From positions 139,201,207 to 139,265,206 of the forward strand of contig NC_053037.3 of the NCBI RefSeq assembly GCF_002575655.3: DNA of 64,000 nucleotides. The letters run 5' to 3'. The notes under the pieces were generated by a model, which saw nothing but the letters and a program-made list of their open reading frames with translations, was not told where the DNA came from and did not search any database. Shown here piece after piece: positions 22,294 to 33,717 of this stretch (its first letter is position 1; the number at the start of each line of letters is the position of its first letter). The translations under genes were made by a program, and so were the position numbers. Source of the stretch: Aegilops tauschii subsp. strangulata (Eukaryota > Streptophyta > Magnoliopsida > Poales > Poaceae).

Positions 22294-23585
22294 ATGAACG
22301 AGGAACCTGTTGAGTACGCTTACGAGGATCAAGCTTTCGACAAGTCTGAGAACCTTGCAGGCAAGATGACCATACCCTCGAAATCACTTCTATCTTTGCT
22401 TTGCTAGTTGTTCGCTCTATTTGCCATGCTGCGCTACCTACCACTTGCGATATCATGCCTCCCATATTTGCCATGTCAGCCTCTAACCATCCTTTCCTAG
22501 CAAACCGTTGTTTGGCTAAGTTACCGCTTTTGCTCAGCCCTTCTTATAGCGTTGCTAGTTGCAGGTGAAGTTGAAGTTTGTTCCATGTTGGAACATGGAT
22601 ATTTTGGAATATCACAATATCTCTTATTTAATTAATGCATCTATATATTTGGTAAAGGGTGGAAGGCTCGGCCTTATGCCTGGTATTTTTTTTTGAAAGG
22701 AAAGCGGTAGGGGAAGCCCCCCACAGCGAGTTTTTTTTAAATAATAAGAACCCAAATTCGCGTCCGTGAGGACTTGAACCTGGGTGGCTGGGTTGTACAT
22801 CCACTCCACTAGCCAAGTGAGCTAGGCTCACTTCCTTATGCCTGGTATTTTTTTCCACTCCTGCCGCCCTAGTTTCCGTCATACCGGGATTATGTTCCTT
22901 GAGTTTGCGTTCCTTACGCGGTCGGGATTTGTCGGCACATTCGGGTGGCTTTGCTGGTCTTGTTTTACCATTGTTGAAATGTCTTGTAAACCGGGATTCT
23001 GAGACTGATCGGGTCTTCTTGGGAGAAGGTTTATCCTTCGTTGACCGTGAGAGCTTATAATGGGCTAAGTTGGGACACCCCTGCAGGGTATTATCTTTCG
23101 AAAGCCGTGCCGGCGGTTATGAGGCAGATGGGAATTTGTTAATGTCCGGTTGTACAGAACTTGTCACTTGATCAATTAAAATACATCTACTGTGTGCGTA
23201 GCCGCGATGGTCTCTTCTCGGCGGAGTCCGGGAGGTGAACACGGTTTGAGTTATGCATGAACGTAAGTAGTTTCAGGATCACTTCTTGATCATTTCTAGC
23301 TTCGCGACCGTTGCGTTGCTTCTCTTCTCGCTCTCATTTGCGTATGTTAGCCACCATATATGCTTAGTGCCTGCTGCAGCTCCACCTCATTACACCATCC
23401 TTTCCTATAAGCTTAAATAGTCTTGATCTCGCGGGTGTGAGATTGCTGAGTCCTCGTGACTCACAGATTCTACCAAAACAGTTGCAGGTGCCGACGACGC
23501 CAGTGCAGATGACGCAACCGAGCTCAAGTGGGAGTTCGACGAGGAACGTGGTCGTTACTATGTGTCTTTTCCTGATGATCAGTAG
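22294..23585 (+). other. Candidate spliced acidic micro-ORF inside the K LTR (about 54 aa)
   Basis: The segment 22279-22407 is open and acidic (PGDEFMNEEPVEYAYEDQAFDK), with ATG at 22294. A GC-type donor (CAG|GCAAG at 22360) and an acceptor (GTTGCAG ending 23487) would join 22294-22360 to 23488-23585 in phase, giving 55 codons with stop and ending in [16 protein letters not shown]. An alternative exon at 22565-22635 (acceptor GTTGCAG ending 22564) is also in phase but ends at TAA. The last exon is identical in the 5' LTR (13771-13868). No function is known; this could be chance or a non-coding leader. Confidence 0.35.
22672..22848 (-). mobile_element. tRNA-derived SINE with target duplications
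   Basis: The body is about 22687-22833, read on the minus strand. A box TAGCTCACTTGG (22813-22824) and B box GGTTCAAGTCC (22770-22780) match the internal pol III promoter of tRNA genes, about 32 bases apart. The 3' end is a run of A on the minus strand. Flanking copies of CCTTATGCCTGGTAT (22672-22686 and 22834-22848) are the target duplication. The 5' LTR of K has the empty site at about 12875, so the SINE arrived after K. The family was not identified. Confidence 0.8.
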
Positions 23586-23867
23586 TGGAGCCCAGTTGGG
23601 ACGATCGGGGATCTAGCATTTGGGGTTATCTTATTTTCATTTGGATTTGACCGTAGTCGGTCTATATGTGTGGATTTTGGATGATGTATGAATTATATTT
23701 ATGTATTGTGTGAAGTGGCGATTGTAAGCCAACTCTCGTTATCCCATTCTTGTTCATTACATGGGATTGTGTAAAGATGACCCTTCTTGCGACAAAACCA
23801 CAATGCGGTTATGCCTCTAAGTCGTGCCTCGACACGTGGGAGATATAGCCGCATCGTGGGCATTACA

Positions 23868-24248
23868 AGTACGGTTATGACGTTCAGGCACACCATTACG
23901 GTGTGGTGTTCCGGGTGGCGTGAGTTGCGAAATTATTCCGCATTGTTTCAAATGAAGACCAAACTCGTAACTCAAATATTCTCCTCCACGATCAGATCGC
24001 AGAAACTTTATTTTCTTGTTACGATGATTTTCCATTTCACTCGGAAATTCTTTGAACTTTTCAAATGTTTCATACTTATGTTTCATCAAGTAGATATACC
24101 CATATCTTCTCAAATCATCTGTGAAGGTCAGAAAATAATGATACCCGCCGCGAACCTCAACATTCATTGGACCGCATACATCAGCATGTATTATTTCCAA
24201 TATATCTGTTGCTCGCTCCATTGTTCCGGAGAACGGAGTCTTAGTCAT
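23868..24248 (-). pseudogene. C2 integrase core fragment (Angela-like Copia)
   Basis: The minus-strand frame encodes a Copia integrase core: ERATDILEIIHADVCGPM (first D), LRSDRGGEYLS (second D) and NGVPERHNRT (E). It is the middle of the C2 integrase gene, cut at 23868 by K and at 24248 by W. The N-terminal part continues at 61109. The reverse transcriptase half of C2 lies beyond the left edge. Confidence 0.85.
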
Positions 24249-25816
24249 TGCTACCTCTTGAGCACTGCGTTGGTTTTCCCTTGAAGAGGAAAGGGTGATG
24301 CAGTAAAGTAGCGTAAGTATTTCCCTCAGTTTTTGAGAACCAAGGTATCAATCCAGTAGGAGACCATGCTCAAGTCCCACGTACCTACACAAACAAATAA
24401 GAACCTTGCAACCAACGCGATAAAGGGGTTGTCAATCCCTTCACGGCCACTTGCAAAAGTGAGATCTGATAGAGATGATAAGATAATATTTTTGGTATTT
24501 TTAAGACTAAAAGTAAAGAAAGCAAAATAAACGGTAATAGAAATAACGGTAGATTAATATGATAGAGAATAGACCCGGGGGCCATAGGTTTCACTAGTGG
24601 CTTCTCTCAAGAGCATAAGTATTACGGTGGGTGAACAAATTACTGTCGAGCAATTGATAGAATTGAGCATAGTTATGAGAATATCTAGGTATGATCATGT
24701 ATATGGGCATCACATCTGTGACAAGTAGACCGACTCCTGCCTGCATCTACTACTATTACTCCACACATCGACTGCTATCCAGCATGCATCTCGAGTATTA
24801 AATTCATAAGAACATAGTAACGCTTTAAGCAAGATGACATGATGTAGAGGGATAAACTCATGCAATATGATATAAACCCCATCTTTTTATCCTCGATGGC
24901 AACAATACAATATGTGTCGTTTCCCCTACTGTCACTGGGATCGAGCACCGCAAGATTGAACCCAAAGCTAAGCACTTCTCCCATTGCAAGAAAGATCAAT
25001 CTAGTAGGCCAAACCAAACTGATAATTCGAAGAGACTTGCAAAGATAACCAATCATACATAAAAGAATTCAGAGGAGATTCAAATATTGTTCATAGATAA
25101 TCTTGATCATAAACCCACAATTCATCGGATCTCGACAAACACACCGCAAAAGAAGATTACATCGAATAGATCTCCAAGAGAATCGAGGAGAACTTTGTAT
25201 TGAGATCCAAAGAGAGAGAAGAAGCCATCTAGCTAATAACTATGGACTCGAAGGTCTGAGGTAAACTACTCACACATCATCGGAGAGGCTATCGTGTTGA
25301 TGTAGAAGCCCTCCGTGATCAATGCCCCCTCCGGCGGAGCGCCGGAAAAGGCCCCAAGATGGGGTCTCATGGGTACACAGAGTTGTGGCGGTGGAAATAG
25401 GGTTTCGGCTCCTCTTCTGATATTTCCAATGTATATGAGTATATATAGGCGAAAGAGGTCGGTCAGGAGAGCTACGAGGGGCCCACGAGGGTGGGGGCGC
25501 GCCCAGGGGGCAGACGCGCCTCCCTGCCTCGTGGCCTCCTCGTTGATTGCTTGACGTCCACTCCAAGTCCTCTGGATCACGTTTGTTCCGAAAATCACGT
25601 TCCCGAAAGTTTCATTCCGTTTGGACTCTGTTTGATATTCCTTTCCTTCGAAACACTGAAATAGGCAAAAAAACAGCAATTTGGGCTGGGCCTCCGGTTA
25701 ATAGGTTAGTCCTAAAAATAATATAAAAGTGTATAATAAAGCCCATTGAACATCCCAAATAGATAATATAATAGCATGGAATAATCAAAAATTATAGATA
25801 CGTTGGAGACGTATCA
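24249..25816 (-). repeat. W 3' LTR (left), 1568 bp
   Basis: Bounded by TGATACGTCTCCAACG (minus-strand start at 25816) and ...GAGGTAGCA at 24249. A TATA box (TATATATAGG on plus, 25440-25449) lies in the middle, just downstream, in element sense, of the GC-rich inverted-repeat module at 25483-25534. Confidence 0.93.
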
Positions 25817-25832
25817 AGCATCCCCAAGCTTA
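25817..25832 (-). other. W terminal polypurine tract
   Basis: On the minus strand, TAAGCTTGGGGATG and two further bases precede the LTR start at 25816. An identical 14-base copy lies inside the element at 27943-27956. Confidence 0.7.
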
Positions 25833-28672
25833 ATTGTTGCTCATCCTCGAGTAGGTAAATGATAAAAACAGATTTTTGATGTGGAATGCTACTTAGCAAA
25901 ATTTTCAATGTAATTATTTTTATTGTGGCATGAATATTTGATCCGAAAGATTCAAGATAAAAGTTTAATGTTGACATAAAAACAATAATACTTCAAATGT
26001 GCTAACCAAGCAATTATGTCTTATTAAAATAACATAGCCAAAGAAAGCTTATCCCTACAAAATCATATAGTTAGGCCATGCTTCAATTTCGTCACACAAA
26101 ACGTTCTCATCATGCGTAACCCCAATGACAAGCCGAGCAATTGGTTCATACTTTTTAACGCGGTTCAGCCTTTTCAACCCTTACGCAATACATGAGCGCA
26201 AGCCATGGATATAGCACTATGGGTGGAATAAAGTATTATGATGGGGGTTATGTGAGAAGACAAAAAGGTAGAAAGTCTCACATTGACGCGGCTAATCAAT
26301 AGGCTATGGAGATGCCCATCAATTGATGTCAATGTGAGGAGTAGGGATTGCCATGCAACGGATGCACTAGAGCTATAAATATATGAAAGCTCAACAAAAG
26401 AAACTAAGTGGGTGTGCATCCAACTTGCTTGCTCACGAAGACCTAGGGAATTTTGAGGAAGCCCATCATTGGAATATACAAGCCAAGTTCTATAATGAAA
26501 AATTCCCACTAGTATATGAAAGTGACAACATAGGAGACTCTCTATCATGAAGATCACGGTGCTACTTTGAAGCACAAGTGTGGAAAAGGATAGTAACATT
26601 GTCCCTTCTCTCTTTTTCTCTCATTTTTTTTGGGCCTTCTCTTTTTTTCTTTGGCCTCTTCTTTTTTCTTTTCTTCTTTTTTTTCTTAGTCCGGAATCTC
26701 ATCCCGACTTGTGGGGGAATCATAGTCTCCATCATCCTTTCCTCACATGGGACAATGCTCTAATAATGATGATCATCACTCTTTTATTAATTACTCAAGA
26801 ATTACAACTCAATACTTAGAACAAAATATGACTCTATGTGAATTCCTCCGGCGGTGTACCGGGATATGCAATGAATCAAGAGTGACATGTATGAAAAATT
26901 ATGAATGGTGGCTTTGCCACAAATACAATGTCAACTACATGATCATGCAAAGCAATATGAAAATGATGAAGCATGTCATAATAAACGAAACGGTGGAAAG
27001 TTGCATGGCAATATATCTCAGAATGGCTATGGAAATGCCATAATAGGTAGGTATGGTGGCTGTTTTGAGGAAGATATAAGGAGGTTTATGTGTGATAGAG
27101 TGTATCATATCACGGGGTTTGGATGCACCAGCGAAGTTTGCACCAACTCTCAAGGTGAGAAAGGGCAATGCATGGTACCGTAGAGGCTAGAAAATTGTGG
27201 AAGGGTGAGAGTGCGTATAATCCATGGACTCACATTAGTCATAAAGAACTCATATACTTATTGCAAAAGTTTATTAGCCCTCAAAGCAAAGTACTACTAC
27301 GCATGCCCCTAGAGGGATAGATTGGTAGGAAAAGACCATCGCTCGTCCCCGACCGCCACTCATAAGGAAAGCAATAAAAGAACACCTTATGCGTCAAATT
27401 TGTCACACAACTTTTACTATACGTGCATGCTACGGGACTTGCCAACCTTAACACAAGTATTTCTCAATTTCACAATTACTCAACTAGCACACTCTCATAT
27501 TACTACCTTTATATCTCAAAACACTTATCAAGTATCAAACTTCTCACGATATTCAATGAACTCAATATGGGAGTTTTTATTATACTCATCTTGGATGCCT
27601 ATCATATTAGGACTAATTTCACAATTAAAGCAAATTACCATGCTGTTTAAGACTCTCAAAATAATATAAGTGAAGTATGAGAGATCAATAATTTCTATAA
27701 AATAAAACCACCACTGTGCTCTAAAAGATAAGTGAAGCACATAGAGTATTCTAATAAATTCCAAATCATGTGTGTCTCTCTTAAAAGGTGTGTACAGCAA
27801 GGATGATTGTGGTAAACTAAAAAGCAAAGACTCAAATCATACAATATGCTCCAAGCAAAACACATATCATGTGGTGAATAAAAATATAGCCCCAAGTAAA
27901 GTTACCGATAGACGAAGACGAAAGAGGGGATGCCTTCCGGGGCATCCCCAAGCTTAAGCTTTTGGTTGTCCTTGAATTTTACCTTGGGGTGCCTTTGGCA
28001 TACCCAATCTTAGGCTCTTGCCAATCCTTGTTCCATAATCCATCAAATCTTTACCCAAAACTTGAAAACTTCACAACACAAAACTCAACAGAAAATCTCA
28101 TGAGCTCCGTTAGCGAAATAAACAAACCACTACTTTGAGGTACTGTATTGAACTCATTCCTTATTTATATTGGTGTTAAACCCACTGTATTCCAACTTCT
28201 CTATGGTTTATAAACTCTTTTACTAGCCATAGATTCATCAAAATAAGCAAACAATACACGAAAAACAGAATCTGTCAAAAACAGAACAGTCTGTATTAAT
28301 CTGTATCTAACGCAAACTTCTGTAACTCAGAAAAATCTAACAAAATAGGAAGTCCTAGAAAAAAAATTTATTGATCTACTGCAATTGGAATCAGTATTTT
28401 ATCACGTTCTGCTGATTTTAAACAATTGTTTTTGTGAACAGAAAGTTTCTGGAATTTTCAGCAAGATCAAATAACTATCATCCAAGAAGATCCTATAGGT
28501 TTAACTTGGCACAAACACTAATTAAAACATAAAAACACATCTAACCAGAGGCTAGATCAAAGATTTATTGCTAAACAGAAATAAAACGCAAGAAAATAAA
28601 ATAAAATTGGGTTGCCTCCCAACAAGCGCTATCGTTTAACGCCCCTAGCTAGGCATAAAAGCAAGGATAGAT
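25833..28672. other. W non-coding interior
   Basis: About 2.8 kb, AT-rich, with no frame resembling a retrotransposon protein. It includes a 100-base pyrimidine tract (about 26590-26690, purine on the element's sense strand) and the internal polypurine copy at 27943-27956. Confidence 0.7.
27943..27956 (-). other. Internal polypurine-tract copy in W
   Basis: The 14 bases catccccaagctta are identical to the terminal tract at 25819-25832 and lie 2.1 kb from it. The flanks differ. Confidence 0.6.
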
Positions 28673-29206
28673 CTAAGTATTGCCATCTTTGGTATTTACC
28701 TTTTTAGTGGAGTTATACTCGAATCCAGGAGGTTCCTTACGTTTCCCTTCATACTCGGAGATTCTTAGATCTAGAGCATCCAACCGTTTGTTGCAAAGTG
28801 TAATCAAGGTATTCATGCGATTAAGGTTTCCTCCAACATTTTTAAGAGGTTCAAGAGACTTTTGCAATTCTCATAGTTTTTCTAAGATTTGGGTTCCCTC
28901 TTGAGTAAGAGTTGGTCCCTTTTGTGGGGGAAGTATTCCTACTATCCCCTCTATAATTTCATAAGCAAAACTAGGATCAGTTTCAATAAAATTCCCTTTG
29001 GCGGCAAAATCAAGGAGTTGTCTATGGGATACGGTTATCCCAACATAAAAATTGCGAAGTAAAACCTTGAGATCTCCCTCTATAGTGCAACCACGATAGG
29101 ATTCTATCATCCTATACCAAGCATCTTTTAGATTTTCTCCTTGTTTTTGTTTGAAGTGAAGAACTTTGAACTCGGGAGACAAAGGAGTAGATAAAGGACT
29201 AGCCAT
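28673..29206 (-). pseudogene. W truncated gag (Athila type)
   Basis: The minus-strand frame starts MASPLSTPLSPEF and holds the gag motif FKQKQGENLKDAWYRMIES, followed by LLRNFYVGI and SFAYEIIEGI. These match the second half of the S gag in kind. TGA at 28871-28873 (likely from CGA) interrupts it, and the same frame continues to 28673. At about 177 codons it is much shorter than a full Athila gag. Confidence 0.75.
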
Positions 29207-29366
29207 AACGACGAAGCAAGCGAAAAAGAGGCGAACGGAAAAGAGGGCGAAAAAACGGCGAGGGTGAAGTGGGGGAGAGGAAAACGAGAGGCAAATGGAA
29301 AATAATGTAATGCGAGGGATAAGAGTTTGTGATGGGTACTTGGTATGTCTTGACTTGTGCGTAGAC

Positions 29367-29381
29367 TCCCCGGCAACGGCA
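29367..29381 (-). other. W primer binding site (degenerate tRNA-Asp type)
   Basis: On the minus strand TGCCGTTGCCGGGGA lies 14 bases inside the LTR end. It matches the last 14 bases of the S site TGGCGCCGTTGCCGGGGA (30975). Confidence 0.65.
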
Positions 29382-29395
29382 CAAGAAATCCTTCT

Positions 29396-29559
29396 TGCTA
29401 CCTCTTGAGCACTGCATTGGTTTTCCCTTGAAGAGGAAAGAGTGATGCAGTAATGTAGCGTAAGTATTTCCCTCAGTTTTTGAGAACCAAGGTATCAATC
29501 CAGTAGGAGACCACGCTCAAGTCCCACGTACCTACACAAACAAATAAGAACCTTGCAAC
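29396..29559 (-). repeat. W 5' LTR, inner segment
   Basis: Matches 24249-24412 of the left LTR. It is interrupted at 29559 by S and resumes at 59700. Confidence 0.93.
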
Positions 29560-30963
29560 TGATACGTCTCCATCGTATCTACTTTTCCAAACACTTTTGC
29601 CCTTGTTTTGGACTCTAACTTGAATGATTTGAATGGAACTAACCCGGACTGACGCTATTTTCAGTAGAATTGCCATGGTGTTATCTTTGTGCAGAAACAA
29701 AAGTTCTCGGAATGACCTGAAACTTCACGGAGATTATTTTTGGAAATAATAAAAAATACTGGCGAAAGAATCAAGGCCAGGGGGCCCACACCCTTCCCAC
29801 GAGGGTGGGAGGCGCGCCTGCCCCCCTAGGCGCGGCCCCCTGCCTCGTGGGCCCCCTGGAGCTCCACCGACCTCAACTGCAACTCCATATATTCGTGTTC
29901 GGGGAGAAAAAATTAGAGAGAAGGATTCATCGCGTTTTACGATACGGAGCCGCCGCCAAGCCCTAAACTCTCTCGGGAGGGCTGATCTGGAGTCCGTTCG
30001 GGGCTCCGGAGAGGGGAATCCGTCGCCATCGTCATCATCAACCATCCTCCATCACCAATTTCATGATGCTCACCGCCGTGCGTGAGTAATTCCATCGTAG
30101 GCTTGCTGGACGGTGATGGGTTGGATGAGATTTATCATGTAATCGAGTTAGTTTTGTTAGGGTTTGATCCCTAGTATCCACTATGTTCTGAGATTGATGT
30201 TGCTATGACTTTGCTATGCTTAATGCTTGTCACTAGGTCCCGAGTGCCATGATTTCAGATCTGAACCTATTATGTTTTCATGAATATATGTGAGTTCTTG
30301 ATCCTATCTTGCAAGTCTATAGTCACCTACTATGTGTTATGATCCGGCAACCCCGAAGTGGCAATAATCGGGACCACTCCCGGTGATGACCGTAGTTTGA
30401 GGAGTTCATGTATTCACTATGTGTTAATGCTTTGGTCCGGTACTCTATTAAAAGGAGGCCTTAATATCCCTTAGTTTCCAATAGGACCCCACTGCCACGG
30501 GAGGGTAGGACAAAAGATGTCATGCAAGTTCTTTTCCATAAGCACGTATGACTATATTCGGAATACATGCCTACATTACATTGATGAATTGGAGCTAGTT
30601 CTGTGTCACCCTATGTTATGACTGTTACATGATGAACCGCATCCGGCATAATTCTCCATCACCGATCCAATTCCTACGAGCTTTTCACATATTGTTCTTC
30701 GCTTAATTACTTTTCCGTTGCTACTGTTACAATCACTACAAACCCAAAAATATTACTTTTGCTACCGTTACCGTTACTTCCATACTACTTTGCTACTAAA
30801 TACTTTGCTGCAGATACTAAGTTATCCAGGTGTGGTTGAATTGACAACTCAACTGCTAATACTTGAGAATATTCTTTGGCTCCCCTTGTGTCGAATCAAT
30901 AAATTTGGGTTGAATACTCTACCCTCGAAAACTGTTGCAATCCCCTATACTTGTGGGTTATCA
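29560..30963 (+). repeat. S 5' LTR, 1404 bp
   Basis: Starts TGATACGTCTCCATCG and ends TGTGGGTTATCA. It contains the GC-rich inverted-repeat module (29777-29859) and a TATA-like CCATATATTC at 29885. It matches 58303-59699 with scattered small differences. Confidence 0.94.
29777..29859. promoter_or_regulatory. GC-rich inverted-repeat module of the S LTR
   Basis: CCAGGGGGCCCAC (29777-29789) is the exact inverted repeat of 29847-29859. An inner CCACGAGG (29797-29804) pairs with CCTCGTGG (29843-29850). GGCGCGCC-like sequence lies in the loop. A TATA-like site follows 26 bases later. The same kind of module occurs in the other S LTR (58520-58601), both W LTRs (25483-25534, 60774-60826) and internally at 34144-34199. 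Confidence 0.65.
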
Positions 30964-30974
30964 AGACTATTTTC

Positions 30975-30992
30975 TGGCGCCGTTGCCGGGGA
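30975..30992 (+). other. S primer binding site (tRNA-Asp type)
   Basis: TGGCGCCGTTGCCGGGGA, 11 bases after the LTR end. This is the site typical of Athila-group elements. Confidence 0.8.
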
Positions 30993-31042
30993 GCATAGCT
31001 CTATTCTTTGAGTCACTTGGGGATTTATATCTGCTGGTCGCT

Positions 31043-33717
31043 ATGAAGAACTTGAAAGACGCGAAAACAAAAATTTATCCCTCAACTACGAGGGGAGGTA
31101 AGGAACTGCCATCTAGCTCTGCACTTGATTCACCTTCTGTTTTGAGTAAGCTTGCGACACCTAAACCTGCTTCTGCTATTAATTCTGATATGTCGCATGT
31201 TATTGATGATGCCACTTCTACTATGCATGATACTTATGATTAAACTACTTCTATGCTTGATACTACTGTGCCACTTGGTGAATTTCTTGATGAACAACTT
31301 GCTAGGGCTAGAGAGAATGAAATTATTGAAACTGATAATATTGATGAAAGTGATGATGAAGACTCTCCCCCTAGATATGAATTGCCTGTTGTGCCTGAGG
31401 GCTATGTTATGGATGAAGAAACTGCCAGAGACTTTCTTGCTTGCAATGATAGAAGTGATCTTAAGAAATTATTAGCTAAGCTGAAACAAAAAACTTTGAA
31501 TGCTAGAATGAAATATGATCCTGCTTATGCTACTTCACCTATCTTTGTTACGGATAAGGATTATGAATTCTCTCTCGACCCTGATATAATTACTTTCGTT
31601 GAATCTGATCCTTTTTATGGCTATGAATCTGAAACTGTTGTGGCACATCTTACCAAATTAAATGATATAGCCACCCTGTTCAGTAATAACGAGAAAACTC
31701 GCTACTATTATATCCTTAAAATATTTCCGTTCTCATTGAAGGGTGATGCTAAGATATGGTTTAATTCTCTTGATCTTGGTTGTGTGCGTAGTCCCCAGGA
31801 TATGATTTATTACTTCTCTGCTAAATATTTCCCCGCTCATAAGAAACAAGCTGCTTTGAGGGAAATATATAATTTTGTGCAAATTGAAGAAGACAGTCTC
31901 TCACAAGCTTGGGGAGGCTTCTCCAATTACTTAATGCTTTGCCTGATCATCCTCTCAAGAAAAATGAAATACTTGATATCTTTTACAATGGACTAACCGA
32001 TGCTTCCAGAGACCACCTGGATAGTTGTGCTAGTTGTGTTTTCAGGGAAAGAACACCAAATGAAGCTGAAATTCTATTGAATAATATGTTGACCAATGAA
32101 AATAATTGGGCACTTCCTGAACCAACTCCTAAGCCAACTCCGAAGAAAAGGGGTGTTCTATTTCTCAGTCCTGAAGATATGCAAGAGGCAAAGAAATCTA
32201 TGAAGGAAAGAGGTATAAAAGCTGAAGATGTTAAGAATTTACCTCCTATTGAAAAAATACATGGTCTTAATTTACCGCCTGTTGAAGAAACACATGGTCT
32301 TGATAACCCGACACAGGTAGTAAAGGTAAATTCTCTCTACAGATTTGATGAAGGTGATATTCCTCGTTATAAGTCTACTAGCCAATGCTTAGATGAGTTT
32401 GATAATTTTATTGTCAAACAAGAAAACTTCAATGCTTATGTTGGTAGACAATTGAAACATAATGCTTATATGATTGAACACTTGAGTGATTATATGTCTA
32501 GAGTTAAAGGTGAACTTAAACTCATTAGTAAACATGCTTCTATGGTTACCACTCAAGTAGAACAAGTACTTAAAGCTCAGAATGATTTGCTCAATGAATT
32601 GAATAGTAAGAATAATGACTTTGTTGTTAGAGTTGCAACTAGAGGGGGTAAAGTGACTCAGGAACCTTTGTATCCTGAGGGTCACCCTAGGAGATTTGAG
32701 CAGGATTCTCAGAGAAATAATGTAGATGCACCTAGTCCTTCTAAAAAGAAGAAAAAGAAGAATGATAGGACTTTGCATGCTTCTAGTGAACCTGTTGTTG
32801 ACACACCTGAGAATCCTAATGATATTTCTATTTCTGATGCTGAAACACAATCTGGTGATGAACATGAACCTAGTGATAATATTAATGATGATGTTCATGT
32901 TGATGCTCAACCTAGCAATGATAATGATGTAGAAATTGAACCTGCTGTTGATCTTGATAACCCACAATCAAAGAATCAACGTTATGATAAGAGAGACTTT
33001 GTTGCTAGGAAGCATGGTAAAGAAAGAGAGCCATGGGTTCAGAAACTCATGCCTTTTCCTCCCAAACCATCCAAGAAAAAGGATGATGAGGATTTTGAGC
33101 GCTTTGCTGAAATGATTAGATGTATCTTTTTGCGTATGCGTTTAACTGATATGCTCAAAATGAATTCTTATGCTAAGTACATGAAAGAAATTGTTACTAA
33201 TAAAAGAAAGATACCGGAAGCTGAAATTTCCACCATGCTTGCTAATTATACTTTTAAAGGTGGAATACCTAAGAAACTTGGAGATCCAGGAGTACCAACT
33301 TTACCATGCTCCATTAAAAGAAATCATGTTAGAACTGCTTTATGTGATCTTGAAGCCGGTGTTAGTGTTATGCCTCTCTCTTTATATCGTAGACTTGATT
33401 TGAATAAGTTGACACCTACTGAAATATCCTTGCAAATGGCTGATAAATCAACTGCTATACCTGTCGGTATTTGTGAGGATGTGCCTGTTGTGGTTGCAAA
33501 CGTTACTATTTTAACGGACTTTGTTATTCTTGATATTCCCGAGGACGATAGTATGTCTATTATTCTTGGAAGACCCTTTTTGAATACTGCAGGGGCTGTT
33601 ATTGATTGCAACAAAGGCAATGTCACTTTTCATGTTAATGGTAATGAGCATACGGTACACTTTCCGAGGAAACAACCTCAAGTCCACAGTATCAATTCTA
33701 TTGGAAAAATTCCATAG
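31043..33717 (+). pseudogene. S gag and aspartic protease
   Basis: The start MKNLKDAKTK is 51 bases after the primer site. TAA at 31241-31243 interrupts the frame early, and a frameshift in 31909-31996 moves the gag core to another frame (FPFSLKGDAKIWFNSL before it, ILDIFYNGLTDASRDHLD after it). An acidic, Asp/Asn-rich linker follows, then a retropepsin-like domain (LPCSIKRNHVRTALCDL ... ILGRPFLNTAG). Its active-site loop reads DLEAG at 33346, where DLGAS is usual, so the glycine after D-L is lost. The frame ends at 33717 without any reverse transcriptase. Confidence 0.8.

Larger units (their letters stand above)
12582..23867 (+). mobile_element. K: long-LTR chromodomain Gypsy retrotransposon (Tekay/Del type)
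   Basis: A plus-strand Gypsy element with the order gag, protease, RT, RNase H, integrase, chromodomain. The 3' LTR is complete (19791-23867, 4077 bp). The 5' LTR is present only from 12582 because T1 landed in it; the first about 2.6 kb lies left of the window. LTR ends are TGTAAC...GTTACA. The protein order, C-terminal chromodomain and very long LTR suit the Tekay/Del chromovirus clade. The target duplication is probably AGTAC (23868-23872), with the left copy outside the window. It is inserted in the integrase gene of C2. Confidence 0.88.
19791..23867 (+). repeat. K 3' LTR, 4077 bp
   Basis: It begins TGTAACACCCCGG and ends GGCATTACA (5' LTR end: GGGCGTTACA). It contains a TATA box, a GC-rich leader-like segment (about 20390-20830), several strong acceptor-like sites followed by short open segments, and a SINE. 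It carries a deletion of about 290 bases near 22922 relative to the 5' LTR. Confidence 0.93.

Noticed and set aside
22770..22824. Possible tRNA gene (A and B boxes)
   Set aside because: No acceptor stem or anticodon arm can be folded, and it has target duplications and an A-tail; called a SINE.
25266..25679. 137-codon frame in the W LTR, repeated in the right LTR at 60558-60971
   Set aside because: Repetition only reflects the two LTR copies; frames differ between the copies and match no protein family.
26578..26819. Phe/Leu-rich, membrane-like frames in W
   Set aside because: Produced by a long pyrimidine tract; no start context or conservation evidence.
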